Shown: one piece after another, positions 49,728-58,353 of the stretch
Layout of the letters: every line of letters begins with the position of its first letter
Position numbering within the stretch: position 1 is the first letter of the stretch
Assembly: GCA_045805565.1 (NCBI GenBank)
Contig: JBJMKZ010000036.1
Span: 86,300-150,299 of the forward strand
Origin: DATAEY01 sp045805565
GTDB lineage: Bacteria > Actinomycetota > Thermoleophilia > Solirubrobacterales > Solirubrobacteraceae
DNA: 64,000 bases
Reading direction: 5' to 3'
Notes under the pieces: model-generated
Databases searched by the model: none
The model's input: the letters and a program-made list of their open reading frames with translations, nothing else
Told to the model about the DNA's origin: nothing
Program-made: the position numbers and the translations under genes

Positions 49728-50375
49728 TCAGGCCGGCACGGCGCGTGAGTCGAGGTGCGCCCCCACCTTGCGCTTCACGCGCTGCAGCGCATTGTCGACC
49801 GTCTTGGCCTCGCAGTCCAGCCGCTCACCGATCTCCTGGTACGAGCGACCGTCGAGATACAGCCCGAGCACCCGCGCCTCGAGCTCGGACAGGACGGTGG
49901 ACAGGCAGGCGATCAGGGCCCGCAGCTCCTCGCCCGAGATCGCCTGATTGACCGGATCGTGGGCGGTCGGACCCGCGAGCAGCTCGTCGAGCGTCGACTC
50001 CCCCTCCTCGGCCCCGGGCAGCGAGGTCGAGAACGAGGTGTAACGGTTCAGCGGCGCGTGCTTGTTGCGTGACGCGGTCTTCACCGCGGTGATGATCTGA
50101 CGGGTGATGCACAGCTCCGCGAAGTTGCGGAAGCTCGACTCGCGATCGCTGCGAAAGTCGCGGACGGCCTTGTAGAGCCCGACCAACCCCTCCTGGACGA
50201 GGTCGTCGCCATCTCCCCCGGCCAGGAAGTACGACGACGCCTTGAGGCGCACGAATCCGTAGTAGCGACGCACGATCGCGTCGTAGGCGGCCGCGCTCCC
50301 CTGCTTCGCGAGCGCGATCAGATAGCCATCTTCAAGCTGACCCTCAGCTTGAGGCTTGGGCGAGAACCTAGCCAC
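49728..50375 (-). CDS. sigH: SigH-type RNA polymerase sigma factor
   Basis: A 215-residue sigma-70 family factor closely following the Bacillus SigH layout: region 2 (GDDLVQEGLVGLYKAVRDFRSDRESSFRNFAELCITRQIITAVKTASRNKHAPLN) and region 4 (LSELEARVLGLYLDGRSYQEIGERLDCEAKTVDNALQRVKRKV). In Bacillus it drives early sporulation and stationary-phase genes; homologues occur in non-sporulating Thermoleophilia. GTG start at 50375 with a GGAGAGGAG site. The 5' region has a promoter at 50497-50526 and self-complementary segments that could mask the start. Follows rlmB, as in Firmicutes. Confidence 0.92.
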   Translation of the reverse strand: MARFSPKPQAEGQLEDGYLIALAKQGSAAAYDAIVRRYYGFVRLKASSYFLAGGDGDDLVQEGLVGLYKAVRDFRSDRESSFRNFAELCITRQIITAVKTASRNKHAPLNRYTSFSTSLPGAEEGESTLDELLAGPTAHDPVNQAISGEELRALIACLSTVLSELEARVLGLYLDGRSYQEIGERLDCEAKTVDNALQRVKRKVGAHLDSRAVPA

Positions 50376-50496
50376 GTCCGCTCCTCTCCGCGCGGCCGCT
50401 CAGGGCCCCGCAAAGCCGTGGCGCACATGCCTCCCCCCGGCGCCGTCCTCGTTGAGCCACGGGGCGACCTAACCCTCAAGCTCAACCTCACAGCGG

Positions 50497-50526
50497 AGCC
50501 TAACCAGAGTTATGGAGTTGTGTCAA
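50497..50526 (-). promoter_or_regulatory. Candidate housekeeping promoter for sigH
   Basis: On the minus strand TTGACA (50521-50526) and TAGGCT (50497-50502) are separated by 18 bases, a good match to the actinobacterial TTGACA / TANNNT pattern. The -35 element overlaps the rlmB stop codon, so sigH can be transcribed independently of rlmB, with a leader of roughly 115 bases. Confidence 0.6.
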
Positions 50527-51215
50527 GCGCCCTCGCGACGCTGCAAGATCCGGTACAGGAGGACGGCGGCGGCCGCGCCGACGTTCAGCGACTCCGTCCG
50601 ACCCCGCAGCGGGATCGCCAGCAGCTCGTCGCACGCGGCGGCCACGCGTGGGCGCAGGCCCCGACCCTCCGAGCCCAGCACGAGCACCACGCCGCCGGCG
50701 AAGTCCGGCGCGTCGTAGGGGACGGAGGCCCGGGCGCCCGCCCCGTAGCACCAGCAGCCGGCGCGCTTGGCGGCCGCCAGAAAGTCGGCGAGATTGCGGA
50801 CGCGCGCCACCGCCAGGTGCTCGACCGCCCCGGCCGATGCCCGGCACACCGCGGCGCTCACCTGCGCGGAACGTCGCTCCGGCAGCACCACGCCGGTGGC
50901 GCCCGCCGCCTCGGCGGTCCGGCAGACCGCCCCCAGGTTCTGGGGATCGTGTATCTCGTCCAGCGCGACGATCAGAGGGTCGGGCGCCGCCAGCAGCCGG
51001 TCGGCGTCGACGTACGAGTAGGGCTGCGCTCGCGCGCAGACGCCCTGGTGGTCGGGCGAACCGCAGATGCGCTCCAGCTCGGCACCGCGGACGAGCCGCA
51101 CGGGCTCATCCCGCAGCCACTGGGTCCGGGCGGCACGGTCGGTCGCCCACACGGAAGACACCCGGCGAGGCCCGCGCAACAGCTCGCGCACCGCCCTGCG
51201 GCCGTAGACGATCAC
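50523..51215 (-). CDS. rlmB: 23S rRNA (guanosine-2'-O)-methyltransferase RlmB
   Basis: A 230-residue SPOUT-class (TrmH-family) methyltransferase that modifies a 23S rRNA guanosine. It has the substrate-binding N-terminal domain (YGRRAVRELLRGPRRVSSVW, HQGVCARAQPYSY) and the trefoil-knot motifs LDEIHDPQNLGAVCRTAEAAGATGVVLPERRS, VVLVLGSEGRGLRPRV and IPLRGRTESLNVGAAAAVLLYRIL. GTG start at 51215. Lies between cysS and sigH, the order found in Firmicutes. Confidence 0.93.
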   Translation of the reverse strand: MIVYGRRAVRELLRGPRRVSSVWATDRAARTQWLRDEPVRLVRGAELERICGSPDHQGVCARAQPYSYVDADRLLAAPDPLIVALDEIHDPQNLGAVCRTAEAAGATGVVLPERRSAQVSAAVCRASAGAVEHLAVARVRNLADFLAAAKRAGCWCYGAGARASVPYDAPDFAGGVVLVLGSEGRGLRPRVAAACDELLAIPLRGRTESLNVGAAAAVLLYRILQRREGA

Positions 51216-51228
51216 CCCGCGTCGGGCG

Positions 51229-52593
51229 TCACGAGCGTCTCACCAGCTCGGGGCCGCCGGCGCGGTCGCGGATCTCCCACCCCAGCGCCTCCACCTGCGC
51301 CCGCAGGCGGTCGGCGGCGGGGAAGTCCCGGTCGCGGCGCGCCCGCTCTCGCCGCTCGACGAGATCGCGAACCCGCGGGTCGGGTTGGTCGTCGGCTGCG
51401 GCCTCGAGCAGGGTCCCGAGCGCCATCACCCCGAGCATCTCGCGCAGGTCGGCATCGCCGACCGCCTGCCCGCCCTCCACGCGCCGGTTGGCCTCGCGCA
51501 CCCATTCGAACATCGCGGCCAGCGCCTCCGCCGTGTTGAAGTCGGCGGCCAGCGCCTCGAAGAAGCGCTCTCGCAGGGCGGCGAGGTCCGGCGGGCTGGC
51601 GCCGGGCGCCAGGCGGCGTCCCGTCTCCCGTACGCGCGACGCCCGGCTGGCCGCCTCCTCGAGCTGGCGGGGCGAGAACGCCAGCGGCTGGCGGTAGTGG
51701 CCGCCGCATATGTACATGACCAGCGCGTCGCGCCCGTACTCGTCCAGCGCGACGTGCAGCAGGCGGATGTTCCCGGTCGACTTGGCCATCTTCTCCTCGG
51801 CCAGCTGGACCATCCCGTTGTGCATCCAGATGGCGGCCAGCTCCGCGCCCCGGGCGGCCCGCGTCTGGGCGGCTTCGTTCTCGTGGTGGGGAAAGATCAG
51901 GTCGGCCCCGCCGCCGTGGACCTCGAACCCGACGCCGAGCAGCTGCTCGGCCATCGCCGAGCACTCGATGTGCCACCCCGGCCTCCCCCGCCCCCACGGG
52001 GCGTCCCACGCGGTGTCCTCCTCCTCCTTGTGCGCCTTCCACAGAGCGAAGTCGAGGGGGTCGCGCTTGCGCTCGGAGCCCTCCACGCCCTCGCCCTGGT
52101 CCATCTCGTCGGGATCGCGGTGCGAGAGCCGCCCGTAGCGGGGATCCGAGCGCACCGCGAAGTACACGTCGCCGTCTGCGACGTACGCGTGGCCGAGCTC
52201 GATCAGCTCGGCGATCAGGGTCACGATGGGCCCCATGGTCTCCGAGGCCAGCGGCTCGTGGTCGGGGCGGCCGAGCTCCAGGCGGTCCGTGTCGGCCCGG
52301 TAGTGGTCGGTCATCTCGCGGGCCAGCTGGGCGCTGGGCACGCCCGCAGGCCGGGCGGCGTCGTAGATCTTGTCGTTGACGTCGGTGATGTTGACCACCA
52401 GCGTGACGTCGTAGCCCTCGTGCTCCAGGAACCGTTTGAGCAGCGAGAAGACGACGAACGGCCGGGCGTTGCCGACGTGTATGCGCCCGTAGACGGTCGG
52501 GCCGCAGGCGTAGATCCCGACCCGGCCGGCCTCGCTGGGCGAAAGCGGCTTGCGGGCCCCGCTCAGCGTGTCGTGCAGGCTGATCTGGCGCAC
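51229..52593 (-). CDS. cysS: Cysteinyl-tRNA synthetase
   Basis: A 454-residue class I synthetase charging tRNA-Cys. The N-terminal YACGPTVYGRIHVGNARPF holds the first zinc cysteine (Cys30) and the HIGH-like motif HVGN; WHIECSAM supplies another zinc ligand; KMAKSTGN is the KMSKS motif, and VHGGGADLIFPHHENEAAQ the cysteine-binding block. C-terminal helical and short zinc-free anticodon domain follow. GTG at 52593. Length is normal. 13 bases separate its stop from the rlmB start. Confidence 0.95.
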   Translation of the reverse strand: MRQISLHDTLSGARKPLSPSEAGRVGIYACGPTVYGRIHVGNARPFVVFSLLKRFLEHEGYDVTLVVNITDVNDKIYDAARPAGVPSAQLAREMTDHYRADTDRLELGRPDHEPLASETMGPIVTLIAELIELGHAYVADGDVYFAVRSDPRYGRLSHRDPDEMDQGEGVEGSERKRDPLDFALWKAHKEEEDTAWDAPWGRGRPGWHIECSAMAEQLLGVGFEVHGGGADLIFPHHENEAAQTRAARGAELAAIWMHNGMVQLAEEKMAKSTGNIRLLHVALDEYGRDALVMYICGGHYRQPLAFSPRQLEEAASRASRVRETGRRLAPGASPPDLAALRERFFEALAADFNTAEALAAMFEWVREANRRVEGGQAVGDADLREMLGVMALGTLLEAAADDQPDPRVRDLVERRERARRDRDFPAADRLRAQVEALGWEIRDRAGGPELVRRS

Positions 52594-52710
52594 TCGGCCA
52601 CCCTACCGGCCCGGTGGGAACCTCCGTTCCCCGCAGTTTGCGGGCCTTTCCGGGGCATTCCCCGGGTCGGCGCTGCGTCCGCCCGGACGGAGCGTTAGGG
52701 TCCCCCGCTG

Positions 52711-53958
52711 GTGCCCGGGCCAGTCCCCAACGACCGCCGCCTGGCGCTCGTCGAGCGGGCCTTCCGCTCGCTGCCGACCCGCTACCAGGGTGCGCCGCCG
52801 GGGTTCGAGGCGACATACCAGATCCGCCTGGGCGACCTCGGCCATACGTGGGAGGTGCGCGTCGACAGCCGGACCGCGCGGGTGCGCAAGGGCGGCCGCC
52901 GCCGCGCGCCGGACGTGGTCATCGGCACCGACGCGGCCACCTGGCTGGCGCTGCGTGAAGGGCAGCTGTCCGGGCTGGAGGCGTTCTCGGCGCGGCGGCT
53001 GTACGCGCGGGGCAACCTGGACTTGGCGGTCGGATTCGAGGGGCTGTTCCGCCTCCCGGGCGGGCGCGAGCCGCTGCTGCGCATCCACGACGTCAAGCTC
53101 GCGCGGGCGCGCGTGTCGACCCTGACCATGGGGACGGGACCCGACGTCCTGATGGTGCACGGCCTGGGAGCCACCAAGGCCTCCTTCTTCGAGACCGCGG
53201 CCGCGCTGAGCCGCACGTACCGCGTGCACGCGGTGGACCTGCCCGGGTTCGGCTCGTCGAGCAAGCCCGCCACCGCCTCCTACGACGCCGCCTTCTTCGC
53301 TGAGGCGGTGCTGGGCATCATGGACGAGCTGGGCATCGAGCGTGCGCATCTGGCTGGAAATTCCCTGGGCGGGCGCGTCGCCATCGAGGTCGGGCTGCAA
53401 GCGCCCGAGCGCGTGTCGGCGCTGGCGCTGTTGTGCCCGGCGGTCGCGTTCGTCAGGCGCGGGTACCACCCGGTCGTCAGGCTGCTGCGACCGGAGTTCG
53501 GACTGCTGCCCCACAACCTCGGCCGCGAGCGGGTGGCGCGCCAGTTCTCGGGCCTGTTCTCGGATCCCGGCGCGATCGATCCGAGCATGCTCGAGCTCGT
53601 GGTGGACGAGTTCCAGCGCATCTACGGTTCGCCCCGCGCCCGCCTCGCCTTCCTCGCCGCCGCCCGCAACGTGTACCTCGAGCGTCCCTTCGGGCGCGGC
53701 GGCTTCTATCCGCGGCTGGGGGAGCTGCGTCCGCCCGCGCTGTTCGTGTGGGGCTCGCACGACCGCGTGATCCCGCCCGGGTTCGCCCGCCAGGTGGAGC
53801 GCTGGCTTCCCGCCGCCGAGCAGATCGTGATCGACGCCTGCGGCCATGCCCCCCAGGTCGAGCGCCCGCAGCAGACGAACGGACTGCTGCGCCGGTTCTT
53901 CGCCCGCGCGGACGCGCTGGAGGCGCCGAAGCTGCGCGTGCGGGCAGCGGCCGCCTAG
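52711..53958 (+). CDS. SCP2-like domain fused to an alpha/beta hydrolase
   Basis: A 415-residue protein. Residues 5-125 look like an SCP2 lipid-carrier domain (GFEATYQIRLGDLGHTWEVRVDSRTARVRKGGRRRAPDVVIGTDAATWLALREGQLSGLEAFSARRLYARGNLDLAVGFEGLFR). Residues 140-400 are an alpha/beta hydrolase: oxyanion region VHGLGATKASFF, nucleophile Ser in GNSLGGRVA, acid Asp in WGSHDRVIP and base His in DACGHAPQVE. The combination suggests a lipid-like substrate presented to the esterase/hydrolase site. GTG at 52711; an MFS gene starts at the base after its stop. Confidence 0.8.
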   Translation: MPGPVPNDRRLALVERAFRSLPTRYQGAPPGFEATYQIRLGDLGHTWEVRVDSRTARVRKGGRRRAPDVVIGTDAATWLALREGQLSGLEAFSARRLYARGNLDLAVGFEGLFRLPGGREPLLRIHDVKLARARVSTLTMGTGPDVLMVHGLGATKASFFETAAALSRTYRVHAVDLPGFGSSSKPATASYDAAFFAEAVLGIMDELGIERAHLAGNSLGGRVAIEVGLQAPERVSALALLCPAVAFVRRGYHPVVRLLRPEFGLLPHNLGRERVARQFSGLFSDPGAIDPSMLELVVDEFQRIYGSPRARLAFLAAARNVYLERPFGRGGFYPRLGELRPPALFVWGSHDRVIPPGFARQVERWLPAAEQIVIDACGHAPQVERPQQTNGLLRRFFARADALEAPKLRVRAAAA

Positions 53959-55572
53959 ATGGCCGAACGCAGAGGCGGCAGGCCCGGACGGCCGGTGAGC
54001 CGCCCCCAGACGCTGGCGGCGACGGTGGCGGCCGCCGGCATCGTGCAGCTTCCGACCGCCGCCGTAGTGGTCGCGCTGCCGACGATCCACCGCGAGTTCG
54101 ACGTCTCCATCGCCGAGCTGCAATGGACGGTGACCGCGTTCCTGATCCCGTTCTCGGCCTTCCTCATCGCCGCGGGGCGGTTGAGCGACATCTTCGGGCG
54201 CCGCCGCGCCCTGGTCACCGGCGGGACGCTGTTCGCGATCGCCTCGGCGGTCGCGGCGGCGGCTCCCGACGCCTACGTGCTGATCGCCGCGATCGCGGTC
54301 TCGGGCGCGGGCGGTGCGCTGCTCATGCCCTCGTCGATGTCGATCCTCACCAACGTCTTCACCGGCGCCCGACGCGGGGTGGCGATCGGCCTGTGGGGCG
54401 CCGCCACCGAGCTGGTGTCGGGCGTCGGGGTGGTGGTGGGCGGCGTGCTGACCGGGGAGCTGAGCTGGCGCTGGATCTTCGGGGTGGACGTGGTGGTGGC
54501 GGCGGCGCTGGTGCTCCTCGCGCTGCGGGGCAGCCCCGAGTCGCACGATCCGACCGTCCCGCGCGCGGTTGACGTCCCCGGCGCGATCCTCTCCGCCACC
54601 GGCCTCACCGCCCTCACGCTCGCCCTGATCCAGGGACCGACCTGGGGATGGGGCGCCGCGCCCACCGTCGGCCTGCTGGCCGCCGCGGCGGTGATCTTCG
54701 CGGCTTTCGGGTTCGTGGAGCGCCGCGGCCAGCATCCCCTGGTCGACTTCGGCTTCTTCCGCCGGCGCAACTTCGGCGGGTCGACCATCGTCATCTTCGT
54801 CCTCGACTTCTCGTTCGGCGCGCTGCTGTTCTTCCTGCCGCTCTACTTCCAGGAGTTCCTCGGCTACTCCCCGGTGCAGGCGGGGGTGCTGCTGCTGCCG
54901 CTGACCGGCGTCATGGTGGTGGCGTCCCCGCTGGGCGGGCGCGTGGCTGCCCGAGTCGGTCCACGACCCCCCATCGCGGTCGGGCTCGGCCTCATGACGG
55001 CCGCCATCTATCTGATCTCGACGGTCTCGGTGGGTACCCGGTACGAGGAGCTGTGGCTGCCGACGGTGATGATGGGGTTCGGCGTCGGATTCGCCCTGAC
55101 CCCGATGAACCTGGCGGCCATGAACGCCATCTCCCGCGACCACGCGGGCGCCGCGTCGGGCCTGCTGGTGACGCTCAGCGGGCTGGGGGCGACGCTGGGC
55201 GTGGCGGTGACCGGGGCGATCTTCGCGCAACTGCAGATCGAGCGCACGATCGGCCTGGCCGGCGAGCGCGGCGTCCGCCTCACCGTCGCCCAGGCGCACG
55301 CGCTCGACGGGCTGCTGGCGGGCAGCCCGGGCGCCGTGAGCACGCTGAACCGAGTGGCGGGCGCCAAGGCGGCGCAGGTGCATGGGGCCGTCCGCGAGGC
55401 GTTCGTCAACGCCCTGGGCACGAGCCTCAAGCTGTCGGCCGCGCTGGTCCTGCTCGGGCTCGTGCTGACCCTGGCCATCATGCGTCGGATGGCGCCGGTC
55501 GACACCGACCTCCCCCACCCGGTGGTGGCGCCGCCCACCCGCCCGGCTCCGCGCGCCGCCGCCGCGGGCTGA
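53959..55572 (+). CDS. MFS transporter (DHA2/EmrB-QacA type, 14 helices)
   Basis: A 537-residue drug-proton antiporter-like permease. TM1 motif VAAAGIVQLPTAAVVVALPTIHREF and motif A-like GRLSDIFGRRRALVTGG are present, then GWGAATELVSGVGVVVGGVLTGELSWRWIFGVDVV, and late helices VLLLPLTGVMVVASPLGGRVAARVGPRPP and GFGVGFALTPMNLAAMNAI. Length and 14 predicted helices fit DHA2. It exports an unknown substrate. ATG directly after the hydrolase stop. Confidence 0.9.
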   Translation: MAERRGGRPGRPVSRPQTLAATVAAAGIVQLPTAAVVVALPTIHREFDVSIAELQWTVTAFLIPFSAFLIAAGRLSDIFGRRRALVTGGTLFAIASAVAAAAPDAYVLIAAIAVSGAGGALLMPSSMSILTNVFTGARRGVAIGLWGAATELVSGVGVVVGGVLTGELSWRWIFGVDVVVAAALVLLALRGSPESHDPTVPRAVDVPGAILSATGLTALTLALIQGPTWGWGAAPTVGLLAAAAVIFAAFGFVERRGQHPLVDFGFFRRRNFGGSTIVIFVLDFSFGALLFFLPLYFQEFLGYSPVQAGVLLLPLTGVMVVASPLGGRVAARVGPRPPIAVGLGLMTAAIYLISTVSVGTRYEELWLPTVMMGFGVGFALTPMNLAAMNAISRDHAGAASGLLVTLSGLGATLGVAVTGAIFAQLQIERTIGLAGERGVRLTVAQAHALDGLLAGSPGAVSTLNRVAGAKAAQVHGAVREAFVNALGTSLKLSAALVLLGLVLTLAIMRRMAPVDTDLPHPVVAPPTRPAPRAAAAG

Positions 55573-55639
55573 CCGCCGGGCGTCGTCCGGCCGGAACCCG
55601 GCGCCGGGGCGGCAGCTCGCGGGTTGGGAAGATGCCCGC

Positions 55640-56833
55640 ATGAGCCGGGGCGCCCCCATCCGCGCGCCGCACCTGACGGCGGTGGCGCGCGAGGCGGAGC
55701 GGGTGACGCCGCTCGAGCTGTTCTTCGACCTGGTCTTCGTCCTCGCCCTCACGCAGTGCACAGCGCTGATGGCCCACGAGCCGACGTGGCAGGGGCTGGT
55801 CAAGGGTGTGCTGGTGCTGGGCGTGCTGTGGTGGTCGTGGACCGGGTACGCCTGGCTGACCAGCGTGGTCGACCCGGAGGAGGGAACGGTGCGCCTGGCG
55901 ATCTTCGCCGCGATGGCGGCGCTGCTGGTCGCCGCCCTGTGCGTGCCGACCGCCTTCGCCGGGTCCGCGCTGCTGTTCGCCTGCGCCTACGCGGTGGTCC
56001 GCACCGCCCACATCCTCCTGTTCCTCGTCGCCAGCCGCCAGGACCCGGCGATGCGCCGCTCGGTCACCGGGCTGGCGATCAGCACCGCGATCGGCGTCGG
56101 GCTGCTGTTCGCCGCCGCTTTCGTCGGCGGCGGGCTGCGCGGCGCGCTGTGGGGCGTCGCGCTGATGCTCGACATGGGCGGCCCGTACCTGTTCGGCTCG
56201 GAGGGCTGGAAGCTGATGCCCGGACACTTCGCCGAACGTCACGGGCTGATCATCATCATCGCCCTCGGCGAGTCGATCGTCGCCATCGGCACCGGCGCGA
56301 GGGTGGGCGTGGACGCGGGGGTCGTGGTGGCGGCGGTGGTTGGCGTCATGGTCGCAGGCGAGCTGTGGTGGCTGTACTTCGACGTGGTGGCGCTGGTGGC
56401 CGAACGCCGCCTGTCCAGGGCGGCGGAGGGACGCGAGCGAAACGAGATCGGGCGCGACTCCTTCTCCTATCTGCACTTCCCGATGGTCGCCGGCATCCTC
56501 CTGGTGGCCCTGGGGTTGAAGAAGACGCTTGCCGGCGTCGACGCCTCGCTGCAGCTCATCCCCGCCCTGGCCACCCTCGGCGGGGCCGCCCTGTATCTCC
56601 TCGCGCACGTCGCCTTCCGCTGGCGCAACGTCCGCCGCTTCAGCACCCAGCGCCTGCTGTGCGCGATCCTGCTCGTGTCGCTGGTGCCGGCGGCGATCCG
56701 GCTGCCGGCGCTCGCCACCCTCGGCATCCTGGCGGCGGCGCTCGCGCTGCTGATCGGCTACGAGGCCGTCGCCTTCGCGCCGCTGCGCGACCGGCTTCGC
56801 CATCAGCTCGCCCGCGAGCCGGTGCCCGACTAG
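55640..56833 (+). CDS. Low temperature requirement A (LtrA) family membrane protein
   Basis: A 397-residue polytopic membrane protein of the LtrA family: ERVTPLELFFDLVFVLALTQCTALM at the N-terminus and HFAERHGLIIIIALGESIVAIGTGA in the middle are the family motifs, with about ten hydrophobic helices. LtrA was named from Listeria growth at low temperature; its biochemical role is unknown. ATG at 55640. Separate from the flanking genes by 67 and 92 bases. Confidence 0.88.
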   Translation: MSRGAPIRAPHLTAVAREAERVTPLELFFDLVFVLALTQCTALMAHEPTWQGLVKGVLVLGVLWWSWTGYAWLTSVVDPEEGTVRLAIFAAMAALLVAALCVPTAFAGSALLFACAYAVVRTAHILLFLVASRQDPAMRRSVTGLAISTAIGVGLLFAAAFVGGGLRGALWGVALMLDMGGPYLFGSEGWKLMPGHFAERHGLIIIIALGESIVAIGTGARVGVDAGVVVAAVVGVMVAGELWWLYFDVVALVAERRLSRAAEGRERNEIGRDSFSYLHFPMVAGILLVALGLKKTLAGVDASLQLIPALATLGGAALYLLAHVAFRWRNVRRFSTQRLLCAILLVSLVPAAIRLPALATLGILAAALALLIGYEAVAFAPLRDRLRHQLAREPVPD

Positions 56834-56925
56834 CCGGGCGCCGTTGCGGCCGCCTGGGCGCCGTCGGCCGGGCGCACACCCGCGGCTGCGGGCAGGCCGG
56901 ACCGCCGCGCAATAGAATCGCCGTG

Positions 56926-57840
56926 ATGTCCGAGACCCGCATCGCCGATCGGGCGGCGCGCAATGGCCACGCCGGGGACGAGCGGGGGCGCGGCCTGGTC
57001 GCGCGGCTGGCGAGCGGGCTGGCCGAGCAGGTGACGAGCCGCATCCCGGTCGCCGACCTCGACGAGCGCGATCCGGACTACATCCGCGAGAGCCTGCCGC
57101 GCCAGTGGCTGCTGTCGTCGCTGTACTTCCGCGCCGAGGTCCGGGGGCTGGGCAACATTCCCGAGAGCGGGCCGGTCCTGCTGGTGGGCAACCACTCGGG
57201 CGGGAACCTAACCCCCGACACGATCGTGTTCACGCTCGCCTTCTGCGCCTACTTCGGCGTCGAGCGCCCGTTCTACCAGCTGGCCCACAACCTGGTCCTC
57301 TCCATGCCGGGGCTGTCGTTCCTGCGCAAGTTCGGGACGGTGGCCGCCTCGCCGGAGAACGCCGAGACCGCGCTGGACTCCGGGGCGGCGCTGCTCGTCT
57401 ACCCGGGGGGCGACCACGAGGTCCATCGCCCCAGCTGGGAGCGGCATCGCGTCGACTTCGACGGGCGCAAGGGATTCATCCGGCTGGCGCTGGAGCGCGA
57501 CGTGCCGATCGTGCCGGTGGTCGCGGTGGGCGGCCAGGAGACCGCGCTGTTCCTCACCCGCGGAAGGCGGCTGGCGCGCTCCCTGGGCCTCGACCGTGCG
57601 TTCCGCCTCAAGGTGCTGCCGATCTCCATCGGCCTGCCGTGGGGCCTGAACGTGGGCGACATGGCCGGCCACATCCCGCTGCCGGCCAAGATCACGGTGG
57701 AGGCGCTGCCGCCGCTCTACCTGCGCGAGGAATTCGGGCCCCAGCCGGACGTCTCGGAGATCTACGACCACGTGATCCGCCTGATGCAGGACAGCCTCGA
57801 CGCCCTCGCCGCGGAGCGCCGCCTGCCGGTGATCGGATGA
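56926..57840 (+). CDS. Acyltransferase of the lysophospholipid/diacylglycerol acyltransferase (DAGAT-like) family
   Basis: A 304-residue glycerolipid acyltransferase-like protein. The HxxxxD site of PlsC is replaced by VGNHSGGNLTPD, and instead of FPEGTR there is YPGGDHEVHRPSWER; this NHSGG + PGG(x)xE pair is typical of the DAGAT-like (DGAT2-type) group. N-terminus SRIPVADLDERDPDYIRESLPRQWLL precedes it. Substrate may be a diacylglycerol, alcohol or other hydroxylated lipid. ATG at 56926; the SRPBCC gene overlaps its stop (ATGA). Confidence 0.8.
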   Translation: MSETRIADRAARNGHAGDERGRGLVARLASGLAEQVTSRIPVADLDERDPDYIRESLPRQWLLSSLYFRAEVRGLGNIPESGPVLLVGNHSGGNLTPDTIVFTLAFCAYFGVERPFYQLAHNLVLSMPGLSFLRKFGTVAASPENAETALDSGAALLVYPGGDHEVHRPSWERHRVDFDGRKGFIRLALERDVPIVPVVAVGGQETALFLTRGRRLARSLGLDRAFRLKVLPISIGLPWGLNVGDMAGHIPLPAKITVEALPPLYLREEFGPQPDVSEIYDHVIRLMQDSLDALAAERRLPVIG

Positions 57841-58328
57841 GGGTCGGCGCGGCGATCGACATCTCCGCGCCGGCCGAGGCGGTGTGGGAGCACGTGTCCG
57901 ATCCCGAGCGCTACCTGCACTTCATGTCCGGGGTCACGCGCTGGGAGGTGGTGTCGGACGAGCCCCGCGGGCTGGGCGCGCGCTACCGCATGCTGTTTCG
58001 CGTGGGCTCGGCCGAGGTGGGCGGGCTGATCGAGGTGATCGAGTTCGACGAGTGCCGCGACCTGGCGTGGACCTCGGTGACCGGCCTAGACCAGCGCGGG
58101 CGCTGGCGCCTGCGTGAGCGTGACGCCGGGCGGACACGGGTGGAGATGCGCCTCTCGTACGGAGTCGCCGGGGCCGGGCTGTTCGGGTGGCTGGCGGAGC
58201 GGATCGCGGCCCGCACCGTGCGGGGTCACCTCGAGCGGACCGTGCAGCAGCTCAAGCGACAGGTCGAGCAGGAGCAGACCCGGCGCAAGGCGGCCGCGCG
58301 CCGGGCGGCGCGCGCCCGGGCCTCCTGA
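57837..58328 (+). CDS. SRPBCC/START-like lipid-binding protein
   Basis: A 163-residue helix-grip (SRPBCC/polyketide_cyc2) protein: VGAAIDISAPAEAVWEHVSDPERYLHFMSGVTRWEVV, then GLGARYRMLFRVGSAEVGGLIEVIEFDECRDLAW and a C-terminal amphipathic helix followed by a very basic Arg/Ala tail (QTRRKAAARRAARARAS). These bind hydrophobic small molecules. Translationally coupled to the acyltransferase gene, which hints at lipid handling. ATG at 57837. Confidence 0.8.
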   Translation: MRVGAAIDISAPAEAVWEHVSDPERYLHFMSGVTRWEVVSDEPRGLGARYRMLFRVGSAEVGGLIEVIEFDECRDLAWTSVTGLDQRGRWRLRERDAGRTRVEMRLSYGVAGAGLFGWLAERIAARTVRGHLERTVQQLKRQVEQEQTRRKAAARRAARARAS

Positions 58329-58353
58329 CGCCTGGCGACCCGTCGCCAGACGC

